Assembly (NCBI GenBank): GCA_029259775.1
Contig: JAJDEN010000020.1
Coordinates: 254,352-318,351, forward strand
Source of the DNA: Planctomycetota bacterium
Lineage (GTDB): Bacteria > Planctomycetota > PLA2 > JAEUHO01
Reading direction: 5' to 3'
DNA length: 64,000 bases
The notes under the pieces were generated by a model that was not told where the DNA came from, did not search any database, and saw only the letters and a list, made by a program, of their open reading frames with translations. The stretch's first letter is position 1; the number at the start of each line of letters is the position of its first letter. The position numbers and the translations under genes are program-made. This document shows positions 9,654-19,416 of the stretch, one piece after another.

Positions 9654-10891
9654 TGTTCCACGACGTGCGCATGCGCGGCTTCCGACGACGCGCCGATGTG
9701 CATGAGGTGCAGGCCTGGCTCGACGCGCGCGTGCTGGAGCCGCGCGTGGAGCAGGTCCCGCTCGCCGCGGCCCACGGACGCACGCTCGCCGAGGCCCTCG
9801 TGAGCGCGGTCGACGTGCCGGCCTTCCCGCGCGCGGCGATGGATGGCTGGGCCGTCCGCGGCGAAGAGACCTTCGGCGCGGCCGAGACCGATCCAATCGT
9901 GCTGGAGGTCGTCGGCCTCTCGCTGCCCGGGGCACCGCACGAAGACGAGGTGCACCAAGGTCAGGCCGTGCGCATCATGACGGGTGCGCCCGTCCCGGCC
10001 GGTGCGGACACGGTCCTGCGCGCCGAAGACGGCCACCAGGACGGCGCTGAGCTGAGCGTGCGCGCTGCGGTGCCTGTGGGCAAGCACATCGGCGAGCGCG
10101 GCGAGGACATCACCGTGGGACGCACCGTGCTCGAAGCGGGACGCCGCCTGCGGCCGCAGGATCTCGGCGTCGCGAGCTCCATCGGCGCGGGGACGCTGCC
10201 GCTCCACGAGCGACCGACGGTGCGGTTGCTGGTCACCGGCGACGAGATCCTGGAGCCGGGGTCCGCGCCGGACGGTGCGCAGATCGTGGATGCGAACTCG
10301 CCGATGCTCACGGCGCTCGTCGAGCGCGACGGCGGCGTGATGTTGGACGTCGCCTTCCTGCCGGATGACGAGGCGGTCCTTCGGGATGCTCTCACCGAGG
10401 CGCGCGCCGACATCTTGCTCGTGACGGGCGGCTCGAGCGTCGGGCAGGAGGATCACGCGCCCCGGTTGCTGTCGGAGCTGGGCGAGTTGACCTGGCACGG
10501 CGTGGGTCTTCGGCCTGCCGCCCCGACCGGCATGGGGACGATGGGCGACAGGCACGTCTTCTTGCTGCCGGGCAACCCGGTCTCGTGCCTGTGTGCCTAC
10601 GACTTCTTCGCGGGCCGGTTGGTCCGCCGGCTGGGCGGTCGCAGCCCGGCCTGGCCGTATGTGGCGCGCACGGGCACGCTCGCCCGCAAGATCTCGAGTG
10701 TGCTGGGCCGTGTGGACTACGTGCGTGTGCGGCTCACAGACGACCGGGTGGATCCACTGATGGCGCGCGGCGCCTCGATCCTCTCGTCGACCACGGAGGC
10801 GGACGGATTCGTCACCGTGCCGCGTGACCACGAGGGTTGGCCCGAGGGGCATGCGGTCGAGGTCTGGCAGTATGGGGTGTTGCGGGTGTAG
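9653..10891 (+). CDS. moeA: Molybdopterin molybdenumtransferase MoeA
   Basis: 'FPRAAMDGWAVRGEE', 'VRIMTGAPVPAGADTVLRAED', 'VTGGSSVGQEDHAP', 'FLLPGNPVSCLCAYDFF'; ATG overlaps the TGA of the NuoEF gene. Confidence 0.92.
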   Translation: MFHDVRMRGFRRRADVHEVQAWLDARVLEPRVEQVPLAAAHGRTLAEALVSAVDVPAFPRAAMDGWAVRGEETFGAAETDPIVLEVVGLSLPGAPHEDEVHQGQAVRIMTGAPVPAGADTVLRAEDGHQDGAELSVRAAVPVGKHIGERGEDITVGRTVLEAGRRLRPQDLGVASSIGAGTLPLHERPTVRLLVTGDEILEPGSAPDGAQIVDANSPMLTALVERDGGVMLDVAFLPDDEAVLRDALTEARADILLVTGGSSVGQEDHAPRLLSELGELTWHGVGLRPAAPTGMGTMGDRHVFLLPGNPVSCLCAYDFFAGRLVRRLGGRSPAWPYVARTGTLARKISSVLGRVDYVRVRLTDDRVDPLMARGASILSSTTEADGFVTVPRDHEGWPEGHAVEVWQYGVLRV

Positions 10892-11044
10892 TGACCCGAT
10901 CGGACCCAGGGTCCGATCGGGTCACTAGCCCGGACTCGCGTCCGGGGCCGTGGCCGGCGGACGGTTACGCGCCCCGCCGAAGGAACGCCCGAAGAGGGCG
11001 ACCACCCGGTCGCGCGCGTGGCGCGCGACCTAGGGGCGCCCCTA
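10889..11044. repeat. Intergenic hairpin array (39-bp palindrome, CCCGGAC hairpin, GGTCGCGCG hairpin, TAGGGGCGCCCCTA palindrome)
   Basis: Perfect 19-bp arms TAGTGACCCGATCGGACCC/GGGTCCGATCGGGTCACTA around a single A (10889-10927); CCCGGAC-TCGC-GTCCGGG (10929-10946); GGTCGCGCG/CGCGCGACC (11008-11030); TAGGGGCGCCCCTA (11031-11044). Confidence 0.85.
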
Positions 11045-11084
11045 CGCGGGTGCTGACGACGTCCGATCGGGGTCCAGGCAGGTG

Positions 11085-11441
11085 TTACGCCGGATGGCGG
11101 GCGGTGACCACGGTCGACATGCCGCCCCGGACCGAAAACGTGCCCACGATTTCCATCGTGCGCGGCACCAGGACCGCCACGAGATCCGCCAGCAACGTGT
11201 TGATCAACGCCTCGTAGAACACACCTTCGTTGCGGAACGCCTGCAGGTAGAGCTTCAAGCTCTTCAACTCCACGCACGCCTTGTCCGCCACGTACCGGAA
11301 CGTCAGCGTCGCGAAGTCAGGCTGGCCCGTGACAGGACACAGCGACGTGAACTCGTGCGCCGTGTGCAGGATCTCGTAGTCGCGCTCGGGCGCAGGGTTG
11401 TCGAAGATCTCCAGCATCGCCGCCGCATCAGGAAACGCCAC
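11085..11441 (-). CDS. queF: NADPH-dependent 7-cyano-7-deazaguanine reductase QueF
   Basis: 'EFTSLCPVTGQPDFATLTFRYVADKACVELKSLKLYLQAFRNEGVFYEALIN' QueF signature; GTG start proposed at 11441. Confidence 0.93.
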   Translation of the reverse strand: MAFPDAAAMLEIFDNPAPERDYEILHTAHEFTSLCPVTGQPDFATLTFRYVADKACVELKSLKLYLQAFRNEGVFYEALINTLLADLVAVLVPRTMEIVGTFSVRGGMSTVVTARHPA

Positions 11442-11445
11442 GTCG

Positions 11446-11853
11446 CTACTCCGCTCCGGCGGGTTCAGCCGCCACCTCGGTGAACTCGTTGCTGCCCTCG
11501 AGCAACCGGTGCACGGGGCAACGCCCCGCAATCTGCATCAGCCGCGTACGCTGCGCCTCGTCGAGGTCGCCCTCGAGCGTCACGTGCTGCGTGAACTGGT
11601 TGGCCTCGCCCTGGGCACCCGGCTCGAGCGTGACGCGCACCCGCACGTCCCTCAGCGGGAAGCCCTTGCGTGCGCTGTAGAGCTTCAGGGTCATCGCCGT
11701 GCAGCCTCCCAGCGCCGCCAGCACGGTCTGCTGGGGCGTCAGGCCTTCCCCGCCGCCTCCGGCCGCGACCGGCTCGTCGAGGACCGTCGTCGCGACGCCG
11801 TCGGTGGCCTCCACACGCAGGCTGCCGTTCGTCCGGACGGTGATGTCGAGCAT
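11446..11853 (-). CDS. OsmC family protein
   Basis: 'GLTPQQTVLAALGGCTAMTLKLYSARKGFPLRDVRVRV...RCPVHRLLEG' two-cysteine OsmC pattern. Confidence 0.88.
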   Translation of the reverse strand: MLDITVRTNGSLRVEATDGVATTVLDEPVAAGGGGEGLTPQQTVLAALGGCTAMTLKLYSARKGFPLRDVRVRVTLEPGAQGEANQFTQHVTLEGDLDEAQRTRLMQIAGRCPVHRLLEGSNEFTEVAAEPAGAE

Positions 11854-11910
11854 CGGGATCTCCAGGTGGGTCTCTGGGGCCGACCAGGGTACGTCCCTGG
11901 CGGCCGGTGC

Positions 11911-14349
11911 CTACTTGAAGAGCGACGGGTGCCGACGGGCACCGGTTTCGCTTCCGAAGCGCAGCGGCAGCTCGAGGCGGATCTCCTCGGGCGCCTTGCA
12001 CGTGCTCGCGTCGCAGGCCTGCAACCTCAGCAGCAGCACGATCTTGCGCGGCCCGGGCGAGGCCTCCTTGGGCACCAGCAACGCGGCGCGGATTTCGAAG
12101 GTGCCCTCGAGGTCCTGCGAAGCAGACGCGGCCGTGGGGAAGGCCACCCCCTCCAGCGACGCCGGCGTGCCCTCGGCGGCCGTGAGGCGCGTCCCGATCA
12201 GGTCCTTGTCGGCCGGCTTCTCGGGGTTGACGTGCCAGCCGTCGTCGAGCGCAATGCGCACCACGACGCCGACGCGGTCGCCCGGCTTGGCCTCGTCCCG
12301 TTCGACGAACACGTCGACCTGCGCGATGTCACGACGCGTCGTCACATCGCCGCGTACGGCAGCCGCCGTGCCGGCTGCCCCCTGTTCCATGCGCATGCTC
12401 AGCGCGCGGATCAGCGCCATCGTCCCCGCCACCATGCGCGGGTGCGCGTAGATCGGCCGGAAGGCGCTCAGGGTCCGCTCGGCGACCTTGCCGTAGCTCG
12501 CCTCCCCCGTGAGGGCGAACAGCCGCAGGTTGACGCGTGCCGCCACGCCGTTGGCCGACGGGATCGGGCTGTCCCAGGTCTCCTTGCTGCGCGCGATCAA
12601 CGTCTCGTGCTTGGTCGCGGACGTGCTGTAGAAGCCGCCGCCCTGCATGTCCTGGAACTCGGCATTGAGCCGATCCGTCAGCTCCCGCGCGGCCACGGCC
12701 CAGGTGTCCTCGCCGGTCGCAGCAGCGAGATCGAGAAGACCGTCGATCAGGTGGACGTAGTCCTCGCAGAAACCGGGGATCTCGGGGCCGGAGCCCTTGG
12801 GGAAGCGCAGCAGCGTGCCGTCGGCGCGGCGCGCCTCCTTCAGCAGGAAGCGCGCGAGCTCGCGTCCGCGATCGAGATACGCCGCCACGCCCACGTCCTT
12901 GCCGGCGCGGGCGAAGGCGGATACGAGCAAGCCGTTCCACGACGTGATGACCTTGTCGTCGAGGCCGGGCTGCGGGCGCTTGGCCCGCACGGCCATGAGC
13001 TTGTCGAGCACACCGTCGGTGAGCGAGCGCAGGGCCTCGGGCTCCATGGAGAGTTCGCGCGCGGCATCGTCCAGTTCCTTCGGCCAGTGGAGGATGTTGG
13101 CGCCGGTGTGCTCGTGGGTCGCCTCGTCCTGGAAGTTGCCGCGCTCCTCGATGCCGTAGAGGCGCGCGATGCGCGGATAGTCCTCGGCGCTCAGGAGTCC
13201 TTTGAGCTCGGCGACCGTCCAGACGTACGTCAGCCCCTCCTCGCCCTCGGTGTCCGCGTCCAGGCTGGACGCGTAGCCGCCGCCCGGCTGCTTCATCTCG
13301 CGCTCGAGCCATGCGAAGAGGCGCTCGACGACCCGCTTGTAGCGCGGGGCCTTCGTGAGCGCGTACGCGCCGGCGTAGGCCTGGGCCAGCAGGGCGTTGT
13401 CGTAGAGCATCTTCTCGAAGTGCGGCAGCAGCCAGCGCTCGTCGGTGCTGTAGCGGTGGAAGCCGCCGCCGGCCTGGTCATGGATGCCGCCGCGATCCAT
13501 GGCGTCCAGGGTGACGAGCACTTGGCGGCGCTCGTCCTCCCCCATCCGCTTGCCGCCATCTTCGAGGTGGTAGAGCAGCTCCGTGTGCGGAGGGAACTTG
13601 GGGCGGCTGCCGTAACCGCCGTGGCGGGCGTCGAAGCGGGCGCCGAGCGCGTCGCGCATGGTCTTCAAGATCTCGACGTCGCTGTCGTCCGTCGGCGGGA
13701 TCTCGGGGCCGTCGCTCATCGCGGCCACTTGCTCGGCGATGGCGTTCGCGCTGTCCTCGACTTCGCTGCGCTGATCCTTCCAGGCGCTCGTGACGCGAGC
13801 ACAGAGCTGGCGCACACCCGCGGCAGGCAGGTACGTCCCGCCCCAGAAGGGCTTGCCTTCCGGCGTCATCAGGACGGTCATGGGCCAGCCGCCGCGGCCC
13901 GTGCTCATCGTGATGAAGCTCATGTAGACGGTGTCGACGTCCGGCCGCTCCTCGCGATCGACCTTCACGCAGACAAAGGCGTCGTTCATCGCCTTCGCCG
14001 TGGCCGGGTCCTCGAAGGACTCGTGCTCCATGACGTGGCACCAGTGGCAGGCCGCGTAGCCGACCGAAAGGAAGATCGGCTTGTCCTGCCTCTTCGCCTT
14101 GGCGAAGGCCTCCTCGCCCCAGGGGAACCAGTCCACGGGGTTGTGCCGGTGCTGCCGAAGGTACGGGCTGCGTTCCTTGCCGAGGCGGTTCTCGGGCCCC
14201 TTCGGGGCGGTGTGGTCATCGCTGTGGGCGTCGGTCACAAGCCCCTCCTTGGGGATGGGCGCGCGGCTGACTGGGATGCGGGGATCGTCCCCGCAGCCGG
14301 CCCCGAGCAAGACGAGGACGGTCAGCAGGAGCGAGGGCGGCGCGCGCAT
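11911..14349 (-). CDS. DUF255 / thioredoxin-like (YyaL/SPATA20 family) lipoprotein with C-terminal DsbD-alpha-like domain
   Basis: '[61 protein letters not shown]'; C-terminus '[19 protein letters not shown]...[23 protein letters not shown]'. Confidence 0.85.
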   Translation of the reverse strand: MRAPPSLLLTVLVLLGAGCGDDPRIPVSRAPIPKEGLVTDAHSDDHTAPKGPENRLGKERSPYLRQHRHNPVDWFPWGEEAFAKAKRQDKPIFLSVGYAACHWCHVMEHESFEDPATAKAMNDAFVCVKVDREERPDVDTVYMSFITMSTGRGGWPMTVLMTPEGKPFWGGTYLPAAGVRQLCARVTSAWKDQRSEVEDSANAIAEQVAAMSDGPEIPPTDDSDVEILKTMRDALGARFDARHGGYGSRPKFPPHTELLYHLEDGGKRMGEDERRQVLVTLDAMDRGGIHDQAGGGFHRYSTDERWLLPHFEKMLYDNALLAQAYAGAYALTKAPRYKRVVERLFAWLEREMKQPGGGYASSLDADTEGEEGLTYVWTVAELKGLLSAEDYPRIARLYGIEERGNFQDEATHEHTGANILHWPKELDDAARELSMEPEALRSLTDGVLDKLMAVRAKRPQPGLDDKVITSWNGLLVSAFARAGKDVGVAAYLDRGRELARFLLKEARRADGTLLRFPKGSGPEIPGFCEDYVHLIDGLLDLAAATGEDTWAVAARELTDRLNAEFQDMQGGGFYSTSATKHETLIARSKETWDSPIPSANGVAARVNLRLFALTGEASYGKVAERTLSAFRPIYAHPRMVAGTMALIRALSMRMEQGAAGTAAAVRGDVTTRRDIAQVDVFVERDEAKPGDRVGVVVRIALDDGWHVNPEKPADKDLIGTRLTAAEGTPASLEGVAFPTAASASQDLEGTFEIRAALLVPKEASPGPRKIVLLLRLQACDASTCKAPEEIRLELPLRFGSETGARRHPSLFK

Positions 14350-14512
14350 GGCGGCTCACGGTACCCGGCCGAGGGAGGCGCGGGGCCCGGCGTCCAAGAC
14401 GAAGCCCGATGCTCAAGACGACGCCGGAGCCCAAAACGAAGCCGGGGCCGCGTGCATCGCACGCGGCCCCGGAGAACTACCTCGCAGAACGAGGGAGAAT
14501 GAGAGTCAGCCT

Positions 14513-15445
14513 CTAGCGCAGCGGCGGCAGGCCACCGGCGGGCGGCAGGTTGTCGTCGACCGGAGGCTGGACCGGCGCGGGCTGCGGAAGGCCATTGTCC
14601 TGGAAGCCGTTGTCGATCGGGGGCTGGACCGGGGCCATGCCACCGACCGGCGCGGCATCGGGGACCTCGCACTCGCTCGTGCGACGCCACTCCCAGCGCG
14701 GACCCTGGACCACGACCTCCTTGAGGCGTGTCTCGTACTCGGCCGGGACCGGAATGCGATCGACGCGCGCGGGCTGGACGACGACCGTCTCGAGACGCGT
14801 CTCGAACTCCGGCGGGATCGGGATCTCGCGGCGGCTCGCCTGGCGGACGCAGACGCGGGTCGTCTTGGTCTGGAACTGCGGCGCGATCTCGCGCAACGTC
14901 CAACACTCACCGACCTGCTCGCGCTCGCGCAGGTGCGTCGGGGCGCAGTCCACGCGGGCCCACTCGGTGCGCGCGGGAGCGGTGCAGATCTGCTCGTGGC
15001 GATCCTCGAAGGCAGCGGGGATGTCTTCGTACTGGACCGAAGCCTGACGGACGCACACCTTGCGCTCGACCTGCTGGGTCTGGGCCGGTACCTGGATCTC
15101 CTGGTACGTGGCCTGGCGGACGCAGATGCGCTCTTCCTCCGTGCGGGTGACGGCCGGGACGCGCACGTAGCACCAGACCTCGCCCGGGCGGACGTTGCTG
15201 GGACGCTCGGCTGCTACGTCAGCGACGGGCGCGGCCTGCGGGGTGGGCTCGCAGATGGGCTCCACGACGGGCGGCGGGTCACAGGGGGCCTCAGCCACGG
15301 CGGGCGGGGCGCAGTTGTCGCCGAACAGGCCTCCGACATCGGGGGCGTCCGGAAGATCCGGCAGGTCCGGCAGGCATGAGCAGCCGGCCGCGAGCAGCAG
15401 CACCGCGGCAGCGGCGACACAGGCGCTCAGTCGGTTGTTTCGCAT
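14513..15445 (-). CDS. Repeat-containing lipoprotein
   Basis: ATG at 15445, lipobox 'LLAAGCSC'; repeated 'VCVRQAS...IPVPAEYETRL' segments. Confidence 0.65.
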   Translation of the reverse strand: MRNNRLSACVAAAAVLLLAAGCSCLPDLPDLPDAPDVGGLFGDNCAPPAVAEAPCDPPPVVEPICEPTPQAAPVADVAAERPSNVRPGEVWCYVRVPAVTRTEEERICVRQATYQEIQVPAQTQQVERKVCVRQASVQYEDIPAAFEDRHEQICTAPARTEWARVDCAPTHLREREQVGECWTLREIAPQFQTKTTRVCVRQASRREIPIPPEFETRLETVVVQPARVDRIPVPAEYETRLKEVVVQGPRWEWRRTSECEVPDAAPVGGMAPVQPPIDNGFQDNGLPQPAPVQPPVDDNLPPAGGLPPLR

Positions 15446-15700
15446 CGGTCTCTCCACGTCAGTCACATGTCGCCCGCTCGGCTGGCTGCAGGACAGCGCA
15501 CCGGCCGTACGGGGGATGAAAGGTCTACCCGAATCGTTGGATCGGTCGAATGAGCCTCGACCTCCACAATTCAGCTTACCAATCCAAATGCCGCCCCCCA
15601 TGGGAAGAGTCCGCGGGCTCGGCCGAATCGGAAGACCTCCTTCCAGCCGGACGGGGATCTGCGTGCGCCGTACCAAGCCGCTCCAGAGGAAGGGAGCGGA

Positions 15701-15789
15701 TGGTGCCGGGAGTGGGACTTGAACCCACAAGGGCCGTTAAGCCCACTAGGTCCTTAGCCTAGCGCGTCTGCCAATTCCGCCATCCCGGC
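15701..15789 (-). tRNA. tRNA-Leu (anticodon AAG)
   Basis: Minus strand GCCGGGAUGGCGGAAUUGGCAGACGCGCUAGGCUAAGGACCUAGUGGGCUUAACGGCCCUUGUGGGUUCAAGUCCCACUCCCGGCACCA; 7-bp acceptor, D arm, 5-bp anticodon stem CUAGG/CCUAG with loop CUAAGGA, long variable arm, T arm, encoded CCA. Confidence 0.95.
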
Positions 15790-15908
15790 GCACGCAGCAA
15801 AGCGGTGGGAAACGGTAGCCGTCGCTCCCCGAGAGTCAAGCCGGGAAAGAGCGCGCTCCACGGCAGGCCCGATGTCACCGTTTGGTCTCGACGGGAGCCC
15901 CCGGGGGC

Positions 15909-18008
15909 CTATCGCCGCCAGCCGAGCCAGGGCTCCGCTTCGCGGAAGACGAGCGCGAAGTTCGCGTCGATGTCCGTGTCGGTTGCACCGAGCACGAGGC
16001 CGACACCGCGAAGCCGCCGGAGGCCTTCCAGTTGCTTGCGGTACTCCTCCTCGAAGTTCGAGTAGAGGTCGTAGTGCTCCTGCACCTTGCGATCGACTTC
16101 CTTCTCGATCGCCTCCTCCTGTTGCTTCGACAGAGGGCGATTGCCGTTCGTCTTGCGGTACCGCGCTTGGAGCTCCTTGCGCGTCTTGATCGCAAAGTCG
16201 CGCGGGTCCCGCTCGACGATGACCCACCGGTTGCGCTTGTCCCACAGGAAGCCACGCGTGCCGCTGCCCGGCAGGCTGTCCTCCGGACGGGCCGTGCGCG
16301 GGATGCGGGAGAGCTTCTCGAGATCGAGGAACAGGCCGACGTGACCGCGCGCCGGCAGGGTCGCCATCGTGACGCGGAACGTGTCGTCGGTCTCGATGGC
16401 CTTCACCTTGCGATCCGCGATCGTCTCGATGATCTGACGCATGTAGGTCTCGTTCGTCGAGATCACGAGGAAGTCGTTCGCCAACATGAAGCACGGCGAC
16501 ACGAGCGCGTAGTCGAGCACCTTGGCCTTGAGCTTGGCTCGCATGTACATGAAGCCCTTGAACTTGAGGCGCCCCATCTTGTCGCTGAAGCCAAGCAGGG
16601 GAACCTTGCTCGATATGTAGTCCTCGAGCTCGGTTTGGCTCGCGCCTTCCTTGATGCGGACCATGACGGCGAGGGCCGGCATCGGATCGACCGACCCGTC
16701 CCAGAAGTTGTCGATGTTGATCTTGTCGAAGGTGCCGCTGAGTCGGCCCAGCGCGATCATCGCCTCCGTGCCGATGCGTGTGCTCAGATCCGTGAAGAAG
16801 TCGTCGAGCGTGTCGAACCCGCCCATCTTCTGGAGGTTGTCCTGCCACAAGCGGCGGTCGCCTGGCTCGAGCATGTCGTTCACGATCGAGGACAGCAGGT
16901 ACTTCGGCTCGACGCGCAGGCTGAGGACAGCGAATGTGTCCTTGGCCGGTACGAACTCGGCGATCCCTTCCCGCACCGCGCGCTCGGGCAACGCATAGAC
17001 GTTGCGCTGCACCTCGGGGGCGCGCTGGCCGATGTAGCTGATCTTCCCGCCGCCCTTGATCAGGTCGCTCCCGGCAAGCGAGATCGAGCCACTCAGCTTC
17101 TCGAGCGCCTTGGGGGGGAAGAACCGGCGGATGGGCTTCAGCGCCGGGTAGTAGTCGAACGCGCTCGTCAAGTAGCTGTGGAGCGGCTCCACGTTGACGG
17201 CGGCTGTCACGCGGCCCGGGCGGAGTTCGATGTCGAACCCCGGCCGGCTCGCGAAGCTGCGGGCCCCGCCCCCCTCACGCGTAAGCTCGGCGACGCCGCG
17301 AATGAGGCGCTTCGAGTTGCTGATGGCCAGGACGTCCTTCACGCGGCGCAGGTACCACTGGTTGCGCGGCGGGATCACGGCCCCGTCGCCACAGCCCATG
17401 CGTTGGCTCTCGGGCAGCACGGGCATGAACGGGAAGGTCAGTCGGTAGATCTCGTCGTCCTCGGCATCCACCTTCAGGCGCGGGCCGAGCTTGTTGCGGA
17501 TGAAGTCGTGCTTGAGTGCCGCGACGCAGCGCGTCTTCCAGGAGACGCGCGTCATGACGAGGATCTCCTTCCAGCTCGGCGGTCCACGATCCGGGCCGAG
17601 GCCGCGGCACCAACTACCGGCGATGCACAGCTCGCCCTTGAGGACGTCATCCACGACGCCGAACTGCGCGAACGCCAGCGGGATGTTGGCGTTGATCTGG
17701 CCCTCGAGGTCGGCCATCTGCAGCTTCGCGTCCTCGATGCCCTTCGCGGCGTTCTCAGCAAGGCTCGGGTGGAGCGGATCGTCGAGCACGTTGGTCTGGA
17801 CCCAGCCGGTGCCTTCGAGATCTTCGTAGTCCGCGCGCAGGACGAACTCCACGTCCTCGGGCACGAGCTCGAGCATGTCGTCCACGTCGCCCTCGAACGG
17901 CCAGTAGCAGAACCATGTGAAGCCACCCACGCCAATCACCCCGAGGATGACGACGAGGATGAGCAGGCGCTTGAGGTACTTGAAGAGGCGCTGGCGCAAG
18001 GCGATCAT
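15909..18008 (-). CDS. Membrane-anchored hypothetical protein (DUF3352-like)
   Basis: N-terminal TM 'LLILVVILGVIGVGGFTWF' then 'DDMLELVPEDVEFVLRADY'; no closer family recognised. Confidence 0.5.
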   Translation of the reverse strand: MIALRQRLFKYLKRLLILVVILGVIGVGGFTWFCYWPFEGDVDDMLELVPEDVEFVLRADYEDLEGTGWVQTNVLDDPLHPSLAENAAKGIEDAKLQMADLEGQINANIPLAFAQFGVVDDVLKGELCIAGSWCRGLGPDRGPPSWKEILVMTRVSWKTRCVAALKHDFIRNKLGPRLKVDAEDDEIYRLTFPFMPVLPESQRMGCGDGAVIPPRNQWYLRRVKDVLAISNSKRLIRGVAELTREGGGARSFASRPGFDIELRPGRVTAAVNVEPLHSYLTSAFDYYPALKPIRRFFPPKALEKLSGSISLAGSDLIKGGGKISYIGQRAPEVQRNVYALPERAVREGIAEFVPAKDTFAVLSLRVEPKYLLSSIVNDMLEPGDRRLWQDNLQKMGGFDTLDDFFTDLSTRIGTEAMIALGRLSGTFDKINIDNFWDGSVDPMPALAVMVRIKEGASQTELEDYISSKVPLLGFSDKMGRLKFKGFMYMRAKLKAKVLDYALVSPCFMLANDFLVISTNETYMRQIIETIADRKVKAIETDDTFRVTMATLPARGHVGLFLDLEKLSRIPRTARPEDSLPGSGTRGFLWDKRNRWVIVERDPRDFAIKTRKELQARYRKTNGNRPLSKQQEEAIEKEVDRKVQEHYDLYSNFEEEYRKQLEGLRRLRGVGLVLGATDTDIDANFALVFREAEPWLGWRR

Positions 18009-18204
18009 CCGGGCGGGTTGGGCGCTGGTCCCATGGGCCGTACGTCCGAACGCACGACCAGCTCCGAAGGTACCGTGCCGAGGCGGCGAAGGGGGGCCTC
18101 GACGCGACTGCGCCTCGACAGGTGTCGATCTGGTTCCCATGTCGCGCCTTGGACGACACCGACGCCAGATGGCGTCCCGGGTCGCTCTCGGGTAGGTTCG
18201 CAGC

Positions 18205-19416
18205 ATGCTCGAATTCAGTCGCTACGCGGGCGGTCTGGCCGAATCCCAAACCCTCGCGATCTCCGCCACCGCCAAGCGCATGCGGGCCCAAGGCATCGAT
18301 GTCGCTCCGTTCGCGGCCGGGGAGCCGGACTTCGACACGCCCGACTCGATCAAGGAGGCCGGGATCCAGGCCATCCGCGACGGGCGCACCAAATACGGCC
18401 CTGCGGCCGGTCTGCCCGAGTTGCGCGCGGCCGTGGCCACCTGCCTGGCGGGCGCCGGCTACGACGGCATGACGGCCGACCGCACCCTGATCTGCCCGGG
18501 CGCCAAGGGCGTCCTCTTCCTCGCGCTGCAGGTGATCCTGGCCGATGGGGACGAGGTCCTGGTGCCGACGCCCTGCTGGCTCAGCTACCCCAAGATGGTG
18601 CAGGCCGCGGCGGGCAAGTGCGTGTGGGTCGAGACGAAGCCGGACGACGGCTACGTGATCGACCCCGACCGCCTCCGCGCGGCCATCACCCCACGCACGA
18701 AGGCGCTCATCCTCAACAGCCCGGGCAACCCGACCGGGGCGGTCCAGCCCGACGACGTCCAGGCGGAGATCGGCCGCATCGCTGCCGAACACGGCATCGC
18801 GGTCATCAGCGACGAGATCTACGAGCATCTGACCTACGCGCCGGCGCGCTTCCGCTCGTTCGCCGCCCTCGCGCCGGACGCGCGCGACCTGACGCTGATC
18901 GTGAACGGCGTCTCCAAGGCGTACGCGATGACGGGCTGGCGCATCGGCTGGGGCGGCGGTCCCGAGGCGTGGGTGCAGCGCATGATCCGGCTGCAGAGCC
19001 ACGCGCTCAGCGGCCCGCCCGACATCTCGCAACTCGCCGCGCTCGCGGCCCTCACAGGCCCCACCGAGCCGCTCGAAGCGATGAACACGAAGTTCCGCGC
19101 ACGCCGGCAGATCATGTGCGACGCGCTGAACGCGATCCCCGACGTGCACTGCCCGGTGCCGGACGGCGCGTTCTACGTGTTCCCGGACATCTCGGCCTAC
19201 CTGGAGGCGTCGCACGAGGGCGAGCCGATCCGGACGTCGACGAGGCTCGCGCAGCTCATGCTCGAGCATGCGCATGCTGCGGTCGTGCCGGGTGACGTGT
19301 TCGAGGCACCGTACGCCGTGCGCTTCTCCTACGCATGCTCGTCGGAGGACATCCGGCGGGGCGTGGCCCGCGTGGCGGACTTCCTGACGAGCCTCCAGCG
19401 CCCGACGAACGCGTAG
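18205..19416 (+). CDS. Pyridoxal phosphate-dependent aminotransferase, class I/II (aspartate aminotransferase-like)
   Basis: 'KYGPAAGLPELRAAVA', 'LILNSPGNPTGAV', 'ISDEIYEHLTY', 'VNGVSKAYAMTGWRIGW' PLP-lysine motif. Confidence 0.93.
   Translation: MLEFSRYAGGLAESQTLAISATAKRMRAQGIDVAPFAAGEPDFDTPDSIKEAGIQAIRDGRTKYGPAAGLPELRAAVATCLAGAGYDGMTADRTLICPGAKGVLFLALQVILADGDEVLVPTPCWLSYPKMVQAAAGKCVWVETKPDDGYVIDPDRLRAAITPRTKALILNSPGNPTGAVQPDDVQAEIGRIAAEHGIAVISDEIYEHLTYAPARFRSFAALAPDARDLTLIVNGVSKAYAMTGWRIGWGGGPEAWVQRMIRLQSHALSGPPDISQLAALAALTGPTEPLEAMNTKFRARRQIMCDALNAIPDVHCPVPDGAFYVFPDISAYLEASHEGEPIRTSTRLAQLMLEHAHAAVVPGDVFEAPYAVRFSYACSSEDIRRGVARVADFLTSLQRPTNA

Noticed and set aside
11446-11853. OsmC-like gene as a second selenoprotein
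   Set aside because: Both expected cysteines are encoded by Cys codons and there is no in-frame TGA.
11398-14502. 1034-aa plus-strand ORF
   Set aside because: Antisense shadow of the OsmC and DUF255 genes; low-complexity composition with no recognisable motif.
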